From Glandiceps talaboti (Eukaryota; Hemichordata; Enteropneusta; Spengelidae): a stretch of 64,000 nt of DNA. The stretch lies in NCBI RefSeq assembly GCF_964340395.1, contig NC_135556.1:797001-861000 (forward strand), read 5' to 3'. The notes under the pieces were generated by a model. It made no database searches. It saw nothing but the letters and a program-made list of their open reading frames with translations, and was not told where the DNA came from. The position numbers and the translations under genes were made by a program. Positions 37,985-48,411 of this stretch are shown here, in pieces (the first letter of the stretch is position 1; every line of letters starts with the position of its first letter).

Positions 37985-38475
37985 ACGTTTCTCTGTGTAT
38001 AGTCTATGCAATGCAGAATGATGTTCTATGTAGTTGTATAGTCTATGCAATGCATACAGAATGATGTTCTATGTAGTTGTATAGTCTATGCAATGCATAC
38101 AGAATGATGTTCTATGTAGTTGTATAGTCTATGCAATGCATACAGAATGATGTTCTATGTAGTTGTATAGTCTATGCAATACATACAGAATGATGTTCTA
38201 TGTAGTTGTATAGTCTATGCAATGCATACAGAATGATGTTCTATGTAGTTGTATAGTCTATGCAATGCATACAGAATGATGTTCTATGTAGTTGTATAGT
38301 CTATGCAATGCATACAGAATGATGTTCTATGTAGTTGTATAGTCTATGCAATGCATACAGAATGATGTTCTATGTAGTTGTATAGTCTATGCAATGCATA
38401 CAGAATGATGTTCTATGTAGTTGTATAGTCTATGCAATGCATACAGAATGATGTTCTATGTAGTTGTATAGTCTA
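37985..38475. repeat. 43-bp minisatellite, about 11 units
   Basis: Unit 'gtatagtctatgcaatgcat' + 'acagaatgatgttctatgta' + 'gtt', nearly perfect. The first unit lacks 'catac'. Confidence 0.95.
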
Positions 38476-38944
38476 TTTTAATCAGAGAAAACTTTATAAT
38501 CTCTTCTGAGAGATATTCATCACAAAAAGTACACCCAAACTTCTTATAATGGACTCAAGAAGGTTATAAAAGTTTAGGCCAGATTCTTTATAAGCTCTTT
38601 GAGTTTCATTTTGCTGAAATAAAATCCCTTTGAATTTTTTTCCAGCAAGATTTTTTCTAGTCAAAATAAAGTTAAAATTTGCTGAATTTGGTAGATGTCT
38701 TTCATTCCGAGCTTGTACTTACTTGCTCGAAGGCAGTCAGGTCTCTGAAACACAATTCATCAATTGGTTGTGATGGGTAAGGTCAGTTATAACCATGTTT
38801 CCTTGACTGCTATCCAATTTATTCCTGGACCAGCATACTTGAAGGACGTTGACAGCTTTCCTACCAAGGGGAGTGCATGAAGTTCTTGCAATTGAAGCAA
38901 CCTACTGTCTGTATGACTCTGAGATAAACCATTTTGTGCTTTGA

Positions 38945-40940
38945 GTACAAGCTAGGAAAGGGACAATGTGATATTGTACCACTCAGTGTTAGGAAAGGGA
39001 CAGTGTAATAATTGTACCTCTCAGTGCTAGGAAAGGGACTATGTGATATTGTACCAACCAGTGTTAAGAAAGGGACAATGTGATATTGTACCACTCAGTT
39101 CTAGGAAAGGGACAGTGTGATATTGTACCAACCAGTGTTAGGAAAGGGACAATGTGATATTGAACCAACCAGTGCTAGGAAAGGGACTGTGTGATATTGT
39201 ACCAACCAGTGTTAGGAAAGGGACTATGTGATATTGTACCAACCAGTGTTAGGAAAGGGACAATGTGATATTGTACCACTCAGTTCTAGGAAAGGGACAG
39301 TGTGATATTGTACCACTCACTGTTAGGAAAGGGACTATGTGATATTGTACCTCTCAGTGCTAGGAAAGGGACTGTGTGATATTGTACCACTCACTGCTAG
39401 GAAAGGGACAGTGTGATATTGCACCACACACTGCTAGGAAATGGACTGTGTGATATTGTACCACTCACTGCTAGGAATGGGACTGTGTGATATTGTACCT
39501 GTCAGTGCTAGGAAAGGGACTGTGTGATATTGTACCACCCAGTGCTAGGAAAGGGACAATGTGATATTGTACCACTCAGTGCTAGGAAAGGGACTGTGTG
39601 ATATTGTACCACTCACTGCTAGGAAAGGGACTGTGTGATATTGTACCACACACTGTTAGGAAAGGGACAGTGTGATATTGTACCTGAGTGCTAGGAAAGG
39701 GACTGTGTGATATTGTACCACACACTGTTAGGAAAGGGACAGTGTAATATTGTACCACTCAGTGATAGGAAAGGGACTGTGTGATATTGTACCACACACT
39801 GCTAGGAAAGGGACTGTGGGATATTGTACCACCCAGTGTTAGGAAAGGGACAGTGTGATATTGCACCACACACTGCTAGGAAATGGACTGTGTGATATTG
39901 TACCACACACTGTTAGGAAAGGGACAATGTGATATTGTACCTCTCAGTGCTAGGAAAGGGACTGTGTGATATTGTACCACCCAGTGTTAGGAAAGGGACA
40001 ATGTTATATTGTACCACTCAGTGCTAGAAAAGGGACTGTGTGATTTTGTACCACTCACTGCTAGGAAAGGGACTGTGTGATATTGTACCACTCAGTGCTA
40101 GGAAAGGGACAATGTGATATTGTACCACTCAGTGCTAGGAAAGGGACAATGTGTTATTGTACCACTTAGTCTTAGGAAAGGGACTGTGTGATATTGTACC
40201 ACTCACTGCTAGGAAAGGGACTGTGTGATATTGTACCACACACTGTTAGGAAAGGGACAATGTGATATTGTACCACTCAGTGCTAGGAAAGGGACAATGT
40301 GTTATTGTACCACTTAGTCTTAGGAAAGGGACTGTGTGATATTGTACCACTCACTGCTAGGAAAGGGACTGTGTGATATTGTACCTCAGTACTAGGAAAG
40401 GGACTGTGTGATATTGTACCACCCAGTGTTAGGAAAGGGACAATGTGATATTGTACCACACACTGTTAGGAAAGGGACAGTGTGATATTGTACCACCCAG
40501 TGTTAGGAAAGGGACAATGTGATATTGTACCACACACTGTTAGGAAAGGAACAGTGTGATATTGTACCACTCACTGTTAGGAAAGGGACAGTGTGATATT
40601 ATACCTCTCAGTACTAGGAAAGAGACAATGTGATATTGTACCACTCACTGCTAGGAAAGGGTGATATTGCACCACACACTGTTAGGAAAGGGACAGTGTG
40701 ATATTGTACCACACACTGTTAGGAAAGAGACAGTATGATATTGTACCACACACTGTTAGGAAAGAGACAGTATGATATTGTACCACACACTGTTAGGAAA
40801 GGGACTGTGTGATATTGTACCACTCACTGTTAGGAAAGGGACAATGTGATATTGTACCACACACTGTTAGGAAAGGGACAGTGTGATATTGTACCACACA
40901 CTGTTAAGAAAGGGACAGTGTGATATTGTACTTCTCACTA
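38945..40940. repeat. 37-bp minisatellite, roughly 50 units
   Basis: Unit 'taggaaagggactgtgtgat' + 'attgtaccactcactgc' with many substitutions (cagtgtt, cacactg, acaatgtg). About 2 kb long; no ORF is supported. Confidence 0.95.
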
Positions 40941-41029
40941 ATAGGTAACCAACACAGCATTACTTTTTATGACCCTTTTATAGACATTATGTTATGCTTC
41001 TCAAACTTTTGACCCTACAAAATTGAAAT

Positions 41030-41315
41030 TTCATATCACCAGTATACTGGTTAGTTTTCGCTAGTAAAATTATGTGTATATTGTACTGGTCAGATTTAGC
41101 TAGTAAAATTATGTGTACATTGTACTGGTCACTTCTAGAGAGTATATGTGTACATTGTACTGGTCAGTTATAGCGAGTATATGTGTACATTGTACTGGTC
41201 AGTTATAGCGAGTATATGTGTACATTGTACTGGTCAGTTATAGCAAGTATATGTGTACATTGTACTGGTCAGTTATAGCGAGTATATGTGTACATTGTAC
41301 TGGACAGTTATAGCT
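41030..41315. repeat. 35-bp minisatellite, about 7 units
   Basis: Unit 'tggtcagttatagcgagtat' + 'atgtgtacattgtac'. The first two units are diverged. Confidence 0.9.
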
Positions 41316-41924
41316 CTTAAGAAAACAAACTTTTTCCTGTGTAGGGCATACATGTACACTCTAAAACACTAGTATTTCATTTAGAACTCTTAGTGCATGA
41401 TGTGGAAGTGGTGAAATATATCTATCAACTAGTGAATTTTTAAAAATTCTTTATCCTCAAAGACAATAAGTACAACAAACCTGCCACTCCTAGTATGTTT
41501 AAAGGGTTGCATGTTGTGTAGACGTGGTAACAATTGAAATATCTTGTAAAAAATAAATAATGTTCAAGTGTGCCTAGTATCATGATCTAGTTGTAACAGC
41601 AATAATATTTTAACGATGAATAAAAACATTCATTGTCCAGTGAAGACCATGTTGTAGCTGCTGTTGTTAAATGTGTGTGAAGACTTTGTTTTGCTACAGT
41701 ATAGGGAGGGTATTATACATTGTATTTGTGTGTGAACTCCAAATCTCTTGCATTCATATTAAAATTACATGATTATAAAAATGTGGTCAGTCTGTTTCTA
41801 CAGAGAATGATGTGTTGCTTAGTGGGAAGATGTGCTGTTACAAGGTTGCCCCTGATTGGAAAACACATATTATATTTTATCACTCATTAGCAATACAGCG
41901 AACAGAAGTCACAAGATGTGCTTG
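41316..41924. other. No recognised feature
   Basis: AT-rich. An AATAAA at about 41618 is a possible but unproven polyadenylation signal. Confidence 0.3.
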
Positions 41925-42356
41925 TTAGTCCCTGCCGGACGAAGTCCAGGACAGGGACTATTGGATTGGGTCCAGAGTCGTTTCTTGGAGATGCCTGGAC
42001 CGATTTTTTTCAAACTTGGTACAGGGGCAACATACAATGGCATACATATGCACGTCAATTTGTTTTATGATACGATCCAATATGGCCACCTAGCAGCCAT
42101 TTTGATTGCAAATTTTCCCTGTCTAAAGCCATAACTCAGACATGCTTGAACAGATCTCATTCAAAGTTGGTATTAGGACAGTGTTCTATGACATACATGT
42201 GCATATCCATTTTCGTCTCGATACGACCCAATATGGCTGCCTGGCAGACATTTTGTTTGCGAATTTTCCATGTCCAAAGCCATAACTCGGACATGCTTGA
42301 ACAGATGTCATTCAAAGTTGGTATTAGGACAGTGTTCTATGACATACATGTGCACG
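41925..42356 (+). repeat. Dispersed repeat family B, copy 3 with hairpin head
   Basis: The only copy showing the head: AGTCCCTG...CAGGGACT with an inner GGACgaaGTCC, a nested hairpin, followed by 'attggattgggtcc' and the tandem 'cataactcagacatgcttgaac' modules. It stops at 'tacatgtgcac', where the LINE begins. Confidence 0.75.
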
Positions 42357-44202
42357 CCTTGAGGGCGCTGCTTTGTTAGCGACCGGCTGCCAGTTATTTT
42401 ACTCGTCCGTAAGAACCTGTCTTTTTTTCATCAGTTTTGCTGTTTCATTCGTTATTGTCGTCAAGATGTCCGGAAGATTATGTAGTACGTTTATCTGTTT
42501 GGTAATGTTTTTGGTCGTGTTTTGGTATGCCAATGGACATCATGGTCAGACGGGTGTGGCCTACAGATACAGCGGAGCTGATGAGTTTTCGATCCACCTG
42601 TCTCAGACTTCCAGGTAATTTTATACTACCACCCAAAATGAAGCCAAGGAAAAGAGGGAGAAGAGGAGGGGTCCGTCAGAGGAATCGGAAGAAGGGATAT
42701 AAACCCGTGTTGCCAACAGTAAATTACTGGAAATGTCCGCTCACTCAATAAAACTGATGAACTGCAAGCCAACATAAGATATCAACGGTCATATTGTGAG
42801 TGCAGCCTGTTGTGTTTCTCCGAGACCTGGTTAAATGACAATATTCCTGACTCTTGTATTTCGATGGAGGGTTTCTCAGTTTATAGGACTGATAGGGACA
42901 CAAATTGTGGAAAGAAAAGAGGCGGAGGTGTATGTGCCTACGTGAACAAAAAGCGGTGTCATGAAAATAATGTATCAGTGAAGCTGAGATTCTGCTCACC
43001 TGAAATTGAACTGATTGCATTAACTTTAAGTCCTTACTATTTACCACGTGAGTTTTCTAATGTTAATTGTTATACTAATGGTTGTTTATATTCAACCTTC
43101 CAAAGACACAGCTACTCCTGTTGATATAATTTCGAAATTCATCAACGAATTACAGACAGGGTCGCCTGATGTGTTGAAAATTATTACGGGCGACTTCAAC
43201 AGGTGTTCAATGTCTTCCGTTTTGCATGGTTATCAACAACACATAGACTGTCCAACGAGAAACGACCAAATACTTCATCTGTATTACACAAACGTACGGA
43301 ACGCATATATCAGTCTGTCATTACCTCCACTTGGACAATCTGATCATAATCTAGTACATATGTTACCACACTATAGACCTATCGTCCACCGTGAACCAGT
43401 ACAGGAAAAATTTATTAGACAGTGGACAAATGAGGCATGCGAGGAGTTTGTGGATGCTTTGAGTCTACGGATTGGAACATCTTTGTGGATTCTAGCATCG
43501 ACCTCGAGGAACAAGTGGTGACTGTGTCTGACTACATCAATTTCTGTGTTGATAATATAATTCCCATGAAAACTGTCTAGTGTTTTGCTAATAACAAACC
43601 ATGGATAACAAACGAAATCAAAGATGTCATCAATAGGAAAAAACAGGCTTTTAGGGAGAGAGATGTTGCGAAAATAAAGCAACTTCAGAAAGAACTAAAA
43701 TATTGTATTAAGAGGGGAAAAGATACATATAAGAGGAAATTAGAACAAAAGTTCAAAACCACTAATATGAAAGCAGTCTGGGATGGCATGAAGTTAATTT
43801 CTGGATATAAAGGGAAGGGAGGGTCTGGTAATCAAATTGAAGTGAAAGGGCAAAAATATGTAGATGAGCTAAATGATTTCTATGCCCGGTTTAACTGTCA
43901 CAATTTTTCACTGAATCCAGACTCTATATGTAGTTGACTTCATAAGGCTACTGATGGGATTAACTCTAGAATTACTATCAGTACTGAAGATGTGAAGCGT
44001 CAAATGAAGCGGCTGAAAGTTAACGATGCTTCAGGTCCTGATGGTGTCTCCGCACAAGTACTAAAATTGTGCGCTGATCAGCTGTCACCTGTTCTTTGTA
44101 GGCTATTTACATCATCATTAGATACTTGTTATGTTCCAAATATTTGGAAAAAGTCGTGCATCATACCGGTACCCAAGAGACCTACTGTTTCCACATTAAA
44201 AG
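42357..44202 (+). pseudogene. CR1/L2/Rex1-like LINE fragment (endonuclease and start of reverse transcriptase)
   Basis: A degraded non-LTR retrotransposon. From about 42740 the translation shows an apurinic-type endonuclease in three frames: CFSETWLND (residue pair typical of motif II), KRGGGVCAYV, then ITGDFN and GQSDHNLV, the last two being catalytic-core motifs. A basic linker follows (about 43590-43900), then the start of the reverse transcriptase at 43992-44200 (GPDGVSAQVLK...WKKSCIIPVPKRPTVS). Frameshifts at about 43050-43080, 43500 and 43930 make it non-functional. The protein should continue with the RT palm, but the sequence changes abruptly near 44202 to Polinton DNA, so the LINE is interrupted at its 3' side, unlike the usual 5' truncation. 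Confidence 0.8.
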
Positions 44203-44302
44203 TCCCTATAAAACTAATCTTCTCTGTATTTGATATACACCTATCACTTTATAAATAACATTAACAGGTAATTCTCTCCATTTTTTAACAGTTTGCTCTG
44301 TT
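44203..44302 (-). pseudogene. Outer Polinton remnant: 3' part of split ORF1
   Basis: On the minus strand these bases encode, in frame, the continuation of the ORF at 59582-59823. They give TEQTVKKWRELPVNVIYKV, closely matching QKQSVKKWRDLPVHEIYKV of the neighbouring ORF at 60085-60360. The frame ends at TAG (44206-44208). The inner Polinton separates the two halves by 15.3 kb. After IYKV the similarity to 60085-60360 fades, so the last residues may be non-native sequence from the breakpoint with the LINE. Confidence 0.85.
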
Positions 44303-44308
44303 AACGCA
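44303..44308. repeat. 6-bp target site duplication (left)
   Basis: aacgca, directly before the left end AGTAGTATAG of the inner Polinton. Repeated at 59576-59581. Six base pairs is the standard Polinton duplication. Confidence 0.95.
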
Positions 44309-44792
44309 AGTAGTATAGAAAAGGAGAAAGCCAGGCCACTTCTATTTTAATCTATTATATAGCCAAATAAAGTCTTGTTCTTATATTAATTAATTTATTA
44401 ATATATCTATATAATCTATTAAAAGGCAAAATAAATCTTATACATAAAAATTGGTTAAAAAATGACTAAATTTGTTATAGTTATTATAAGTAAATTAAAC
44501 GCTTAGTGGCCTCATTGTTAAACCTTAGTGGCCTCACTGCTACTCATGCTGTTATGAGTCAGCAAATCGCATACAGTAGTAAAATGTATCTGTCTAATTG
44601 AATATGTACATGCCGCCTCTTGGCTAGGTTAATGCACTTAACATGTTACAACATGTCACAAAAATATTTCACTCGTTACATACTGTTTCCAGGTCAGATT
44701 ACGATAGTTACCAAGGTCAGGATGTTCAATTAGAGAGATAATAATATATATGTATATACATACAAGTGTACCATAAATTCAAAATGTCAAAC
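44309..44792. repeat. Inner Polinton left TIR
   Basis: Inverted match to 59090-59575, near perfect for the outer ~380 bp and with scattered differences inward. It starts AGTAGTATAGAAAAGG and contains two direct copies of TTAGTGGCCTCA about 22 bp apart. The match continues to the ATGTCAAAC start of the first gene, so the TIR includes the promoter and initiation codon of the terminal genes on both sides. Confidence 0.93.
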
Positions 44793-45257
44793 AAACACAG
44801 TCAAAAACCAATCACTTTTGAAGACGACACAATCGAATCAAGTCCACTTAGTTCTCTGCTTGATCCTGCTATTGCTAATCCTTCAGAGAATGATGAGGAT
44901 TTATTATTAGATATTTTAAATGAAAAAAGAAATATCCAAGAAATTCCTACAATCAAATGGAGAGAAGTTCCAATAGAAAAACCATTTTTGATTACTCGAT
45001 TTAAGAAGTTCAATTCTCGTTACGGTCCTGGATTATTGATTTGGCTTAATAATCCAATAACTCTTAACGAACTTTATTGTACTTACGCTCCTAGCAGAAT
45101 GATAGATGAGATTCTTACAAATACAAAAAAACTCCCATTAATAGTTGTTTCACGTGGATTAAAAAAATCTACGACAAATCCAAATAATTCATATTTTAAT
45201 TATACTCTAATGGATTTTAATGTAGTAAAACAAAAATTAATGGAAAAAAAATGTTAA
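44784..45257 (+). CDS. Polinton terminal ORF (157 aa), KWRE-motif protein
   Basis: Function unknown. I chose the ATG at 44784 (MSNKHSQ...) because the opposite TIR has the same ATGTCAAAC start for its own terminal gene. The N-terminal 60 residues are acidic and look disordered. After that comes IKWREVPIEKPFLITRFKK, followed by NSRYGPGLLIWL. This pattern (K-W-R-[DE]-[LV]-P, then a hydrophobic strand, then N-S-[KR]-[FY]) also occurs in the outer-element ORFs at 60085-60360 and 44203-44302 + 59582-59823. A short beta-rich, possibly OB-fold-like nucleic-acid-binding domain is conceivable but not shown. It reads inward from the left TIR, whereas almost all other genes run leftward. Confidence 0.75.
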   Translation: MSNKHSQKPITFEDDTIESSPLSSLLDPAIANPSENDEDLLLDILNEKRNIQEIPTIKWREVPIEKPFLITRFKKFNSRYGPGLLIWLNNPITLNELYCTYAPSRMIDEILTNTKKLPLIVVSRGLKKSTTNPNNSYFNYTLMDFNVVKQKLMEKKC

Positions 45258-45411
45258 ATAACAGTTAAACAATAATTAAATAATAGTTATATCATATTTT
45301 TTATTATTTATTGATCATTCTCTCATCTAATTAAATATTAATTTTTTGGTTTATTTAACTTCAGTTTTAAAAAGATTTGACGCCATCGTAAACGCCACCA
45401 ACTAAATCTCA

Positions 45412-46009
45412 CTATCTCTGGATATTCTGCATTCCAATATCCCAAAATCGTTTAAAAATTTGATTCTGCGAAAATGCTTCCATTTTCAACTCTGGTATTA
45501 GCGCAGCTTCCTGATATTCTCCTAAATATAATAGAATTGCTTTTATAATTACGCTAAAGTTGAGTGATCGATATCGTGTTGGATTTATATAAACTTCATC
45601 AATTGATAAAAATATTATAGTAACAGTTCTTAAAAGATAATAATTTAGTTTATATTTTTTTTAAACTTTTTTAATGTGGTTTTTAGGGTTATAGATGCTT
45701 CGACTTTTTTGTTTATTTTGACTTCTTTGATCATGTTCAAAGTTTTCATCTAAAGGTTTGTTTAATGAATTACAACAGTCAAAACAGTGAAACCTTCCAT
45801 AGATCTTACCACAAATGTTTTTACAAATATCATCACGAGGTATATTGATTTTTTTACATATGTTACAATGTATGATGTTATACCAGTTTTTATTTGTTTA
45901 CTTCATTTATTTTTTTATTCATTAAATCACAACAAAGTGTACTGAAAATGTTAGTACGATCACTGGCTACAGTTGCTACACTATTTCGTTTACATAATTG
46001 ACATTCCAT
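45412..46009 (-). pseudogene. Broken Cys-rich (zinc-binding-like) gene of the inner Polinton
   Basis: Reading leftward from ATG at 46009, a 39-codon frame starts MECQLCKRN and stops at TAA. A one-base shift opens a second stretch with IIHCNICKKI, CKNICGKIYG and FHCFDCCNS, i.e. repeated CxxC pairs, ending at TAA. The same frame then continues through about 80 further codons (LSIDEVYINPTRYRSLNFSV...) to TAG at 45412. One frameshift and one in-frame stop in an otherwise coding-looking stretch suggest a decayed gene of about 190 codons; alternatively there are two or three tiny genes. The Cys pattern suggests a zinc ribbon. No family was recognised. Confidence 0.45.
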
Positions 46010-46263
46010 TGTATAGTTAGTTTATTAGTTTATTAGTTTATTATATTATATTACATGTATATTATATTTTTTTATTAGGTAAACTAATAATATTCCACCA
46101 CCAGCTAAATAAATGTATTGATATAACTTCATATCATCAGAAGGTTGGTAATAGTCCCTAAATTCGGGTTCATTTTCTAGACTGTCAAGACTGTTAAGAC
46201 TTGTGAGTGTACTCTGTGTACTCTCTGGATGAAATTCAAGATATAAATTTAAGTTTTGATCAG

Positions 46264-46524
46264 TCAGAACCAGATTTGTCTCGCATGAACATCTAAATTT
46301 TTTTGTTTCGCTATAAAATCTAATACTTTCTGCCTATGTTCCAACCATACCTCTCCATCTTTGTTGAAATTCTCCAAAGCTAAATCATGTCTCTTTAATT
46401 CTTTTTCATGTTCTTCTTTCATATCGTCGCCGCCTGAAGCTGCCTTAGCTACATAACTACCCCCAACAAAGGCAGTTGCATTTAAAATAGCTCCACCAAC
46501 TATCATCGCAACAGCTGCACCCAT
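46264..46524 (-). CDS. Polinton small protein (86 aa) with N-terminal hydrophobic segment
   Basis: Residues 1-30 are a Gly/Ala-rich hydrophobic stretch (GAAVAMIVGGAILNATAFVG) and the remainder is a charged, probably helical tail (EEHEKELKRHDLALENFNKD). A short membrane-anchored or virion-associated protein is plausible. Its ATG overlaps the stop of the upstream 66-codon ORF as TAATG, which would allow termination-reinitiation on one transcript. Exact function unknown. Confidence 0.65.
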   Translation of the reverse strand: MGAAVAMIVGGAILNATAFVGGSYVAKAASGGDDMKEEHEKELKRHDLALENFNKDGEVWLEHRQKVLDFIAKQKNLDVHARQIWF

Positions 46525-46724
46525 TATTTAACGTTATCGACTATCATGTCTTTCATTTTTAATTTTTGTTTTTGTTTTTTTGTTTCAGCTGAAATTACTG
46601 ATAATTTTTTTCCCCATGCAACTCTTCCCGGACTTTTAGTTTTACTGTTTGTAGTAACAGCCTCTACTTGTGTTTTTACTTGAGTTTTTACTTTGGGTTG
46701 TGTTACACTTTCTGTATCACTCAT
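46524..46724 (-). CDS. Polinton small basic protein (66 aa)
   Basis: Very Lys-rich, with two adjacent KVKTQVKTQV repeats and the segment PGRVAWGKKLSVISAETKKQ. Basic proteins of this size often bind DNA in virus-like particles, but this is inference. The stop codon is shared with the start of the downstream gene (TAATG). A long TA tract lies directly upstream. Confidence 0.6.
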   Translation of the reverse strand: MSDTESVTQPKVKTQVKTQVEAVTTNSKTKSPGRVAWGKKLSVISAETKKQKQKLKMKDMIVDNVK

Positions 46725-46731
46725 TTTTACA

Positions 46732-46734
<3 letters not shown>

Positions 46735-46819
<85 letters not shown>
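46735..46819. repeat. TA dinucleotide tract (about 85 bp)
   Basis: Perfect (TA)n upstream of the start codon at 46724. It separates the 66-aa gene from the 279-codon ORF and may be an expanded TATA-rich promoter. Confidence 0.9.
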
Positions 46820-46822
<3 letters not shown>

Positions 46823-46858
46823 ACTATATAATACAAAATATTTAAAATATTTACCTTT

Positions 46859-47575
46859 TCAAGCCTTTTCAAGTATTTTCAAGTATTTTTGAATTACTTT
46901 ATACTTTATTTTATTTTTAATCAAGTCAATTTTCAAGTTGTTTTCAATATCTTGATCAAGTTCTTGTTCATGTTCTTGATCAAGTTCTTTAACAAGTTCT
47001 TGATCAAGTTGACTCAAATTATTAAAGTCATTCAAGTCATTTTTTTCAATTTGACTATTCAAGTCATTCTTTTCAGTCAAGTCACTTTTCTTGGGACATG
47101 TGTGAACAGTGTGTGTTACAAAGTTAATATTATTTAAAATAGTGAGACCACCACTTGTCAATGCCAAAAGAGGACCATAACTGTATGCTAACTTTCCAGT
47201 AAGTTGTTTGAATTGATTTGTAACGAGAAAATTATTTTTCAAGTCGTCACTTAATTTATTCACATTTTGTACTGGAAGCACAAGTCCTACTATTTTACTA
47301 ATCCCAAATAAAACTCCATTTACAATGTTGTCACTTACGAGAGAATCGTAAGTGCTTTCATATATCTTATAATATTTTTCAATTTCTTTATCGCTCGCTT
47401 TTTCAATATATTCGAGAGTGAAATTTTTTCCTAAGAAAGCTTTTGATTGTCCAGCAGCAATGATACAAAGTAATCTTTCTCTGTACTTAACTATTGGAGA
47501 CACCTGTGGCTCCGATGTTGCTGTTACCGGTGCTGTCGGCTGTAAAATAGTGAGCTCTGACAATGTCTGTTCCAT
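46859..47575 (-). CDS. Polinton conserved protein, about 238 aa
   Basis: The open frame extends upstream to an ATG at 47698, but I prefer the ATG at 47575 (MEQTLSELTILQP). The upstream 41 residues are a purely hydrophobic run (ALVIIYFFYKINILFILLYG) that could be chance in AT-rich DNA or a real membrane anchor. The middle contains GKNFTLEYIEKASDKEIEKYY and SDNIVNGVLFGISKIVGLVLP. The C terminus is a low-complexity, highly charged repeat of DLN and LDQE units. It lies just downstream of the ATPase on the same strand. Function unknown; a virion-associated role would fit the position. Confidence 0.65.
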   Translation of the reverse strand: MEQTLSELTILQPTAPVTATSEPQVSPIVKYRERLLCIIAAGQSKAFLGKNFTLEYIEKASDKEIEKYYKIYESTYDSLVSDNIVNGVLFGISKIVGLVLPVQNVNKLSDDLKNNFLVTNQFKQLTGKLAYSYGPLLALTSGGLTILNNINFVTHTVHTCPKKSDLTEKNDLNSQIEKNDLNDFNNLSQLDQELVKELDQEHEQELDQDIENNLKIDLIKNKIKYKVIQKYLKILEKA

Positions 47576-47755
47576 TTTGTTATAGTAACCATATAATAAT
47601 ATAAATAATATATTTATTTTGTAAAAAAAGTAGATGATAACTAATGCAATAAATAACCAACAAATATTGGTAACATCATTGATTAACAGCAATGACATGT
47701 TAATGACATATTATACTAACTATATCAGATTAATTATACTAAATCTATACTATAT

Positions 47756-48355
47756 TTATATTAAATCTATATTATAAGGTTGTCTTAAACGAAATACCAA
47801 TTTACTATAAGGAGTATATTTTAATTTTTTTATAAATTCATTAATTTCTTCCTTATTTAATTCCATTCCATAGTTTTCAATTATTTCTTTCACATCATTT
47901 TTACTCGGTGTGTAATACAGAACGAGCATACCGATGTTTTCTCGAAATGTCTTAGCGATACTCGTAAATTGTTGCGTAAGTACTCATACGCTAATATTAT
48001 CATGACGAGCTGAAAATGCTAACTTAGTTGAAATATTGACACGAGATTTGACATCCTTCGTGAAAGCGCAGTCATCTAATATGATTAGACTTTTTGTATT
48101 TTTATAACACTCATACACGCGTTCAATACTTTCATTTATTTTTTCTATGTTGGGAGTCATTATAATAATGTCCGAGTCTTTGTAAATACATTTTTTATCG
48201 TAAGCTTTATTGTTTATGAACGTTGGACGGATTATGATTATATAATCGAATACGTTTTTATAATACGTTTGTAATAGTTCCATAATGAACTCTGTTTTAC
48301 CCGAACATGTCGGTGCACTAATAAGCATATTGAAAGGAGGGTCAAGCCAGATCAT
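47756..48355 (-). pseudogene. FtsK/HerA-type genome-packaging ATPase with in-frame TGA
   Basis: A32-like packaging ATPase of Polintons, which would pump the element's DNA into capsids. From the ATG at 48355: Walker A APTCSGKT at residues 14-21 and Walker B LIILDD at 90-95. The frame is stopped by TGA at codon 124, then continues in the same frame for 75 codons (VLTQQFTSIAKTFREN...) to TAA at 47756. The residue before VLTQQ is expected to be Trp in this family, so TGA most simply replaces TGG. The full frame of 199 codons is a normal length. Alternatives are a sequencing error or readthrough; the truncated product would lack the sensor/arginine-finger part. Confidence 0.88.
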
Positions 48356-48411
48356 TTTAGAGTTATTCTATACTATCAATAATGTTAATAATGTTAATAA
48401 TGTTAATAATG

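Noticed and set aside
43371-43682. 103-codon ORF on the minus strand
   Set aside because: It is the shadow of the LINE endonuclease/linker region on the plus strand.
47575-47698. N-terminal 41-residue extension of the conserved 279-codon ORF as a signal or anchor
   Set aside because: Possible, but a hydrophobic run is expected by chance in AT-rich DNA and the internal Met gives a typical start; kept only as an alternative.
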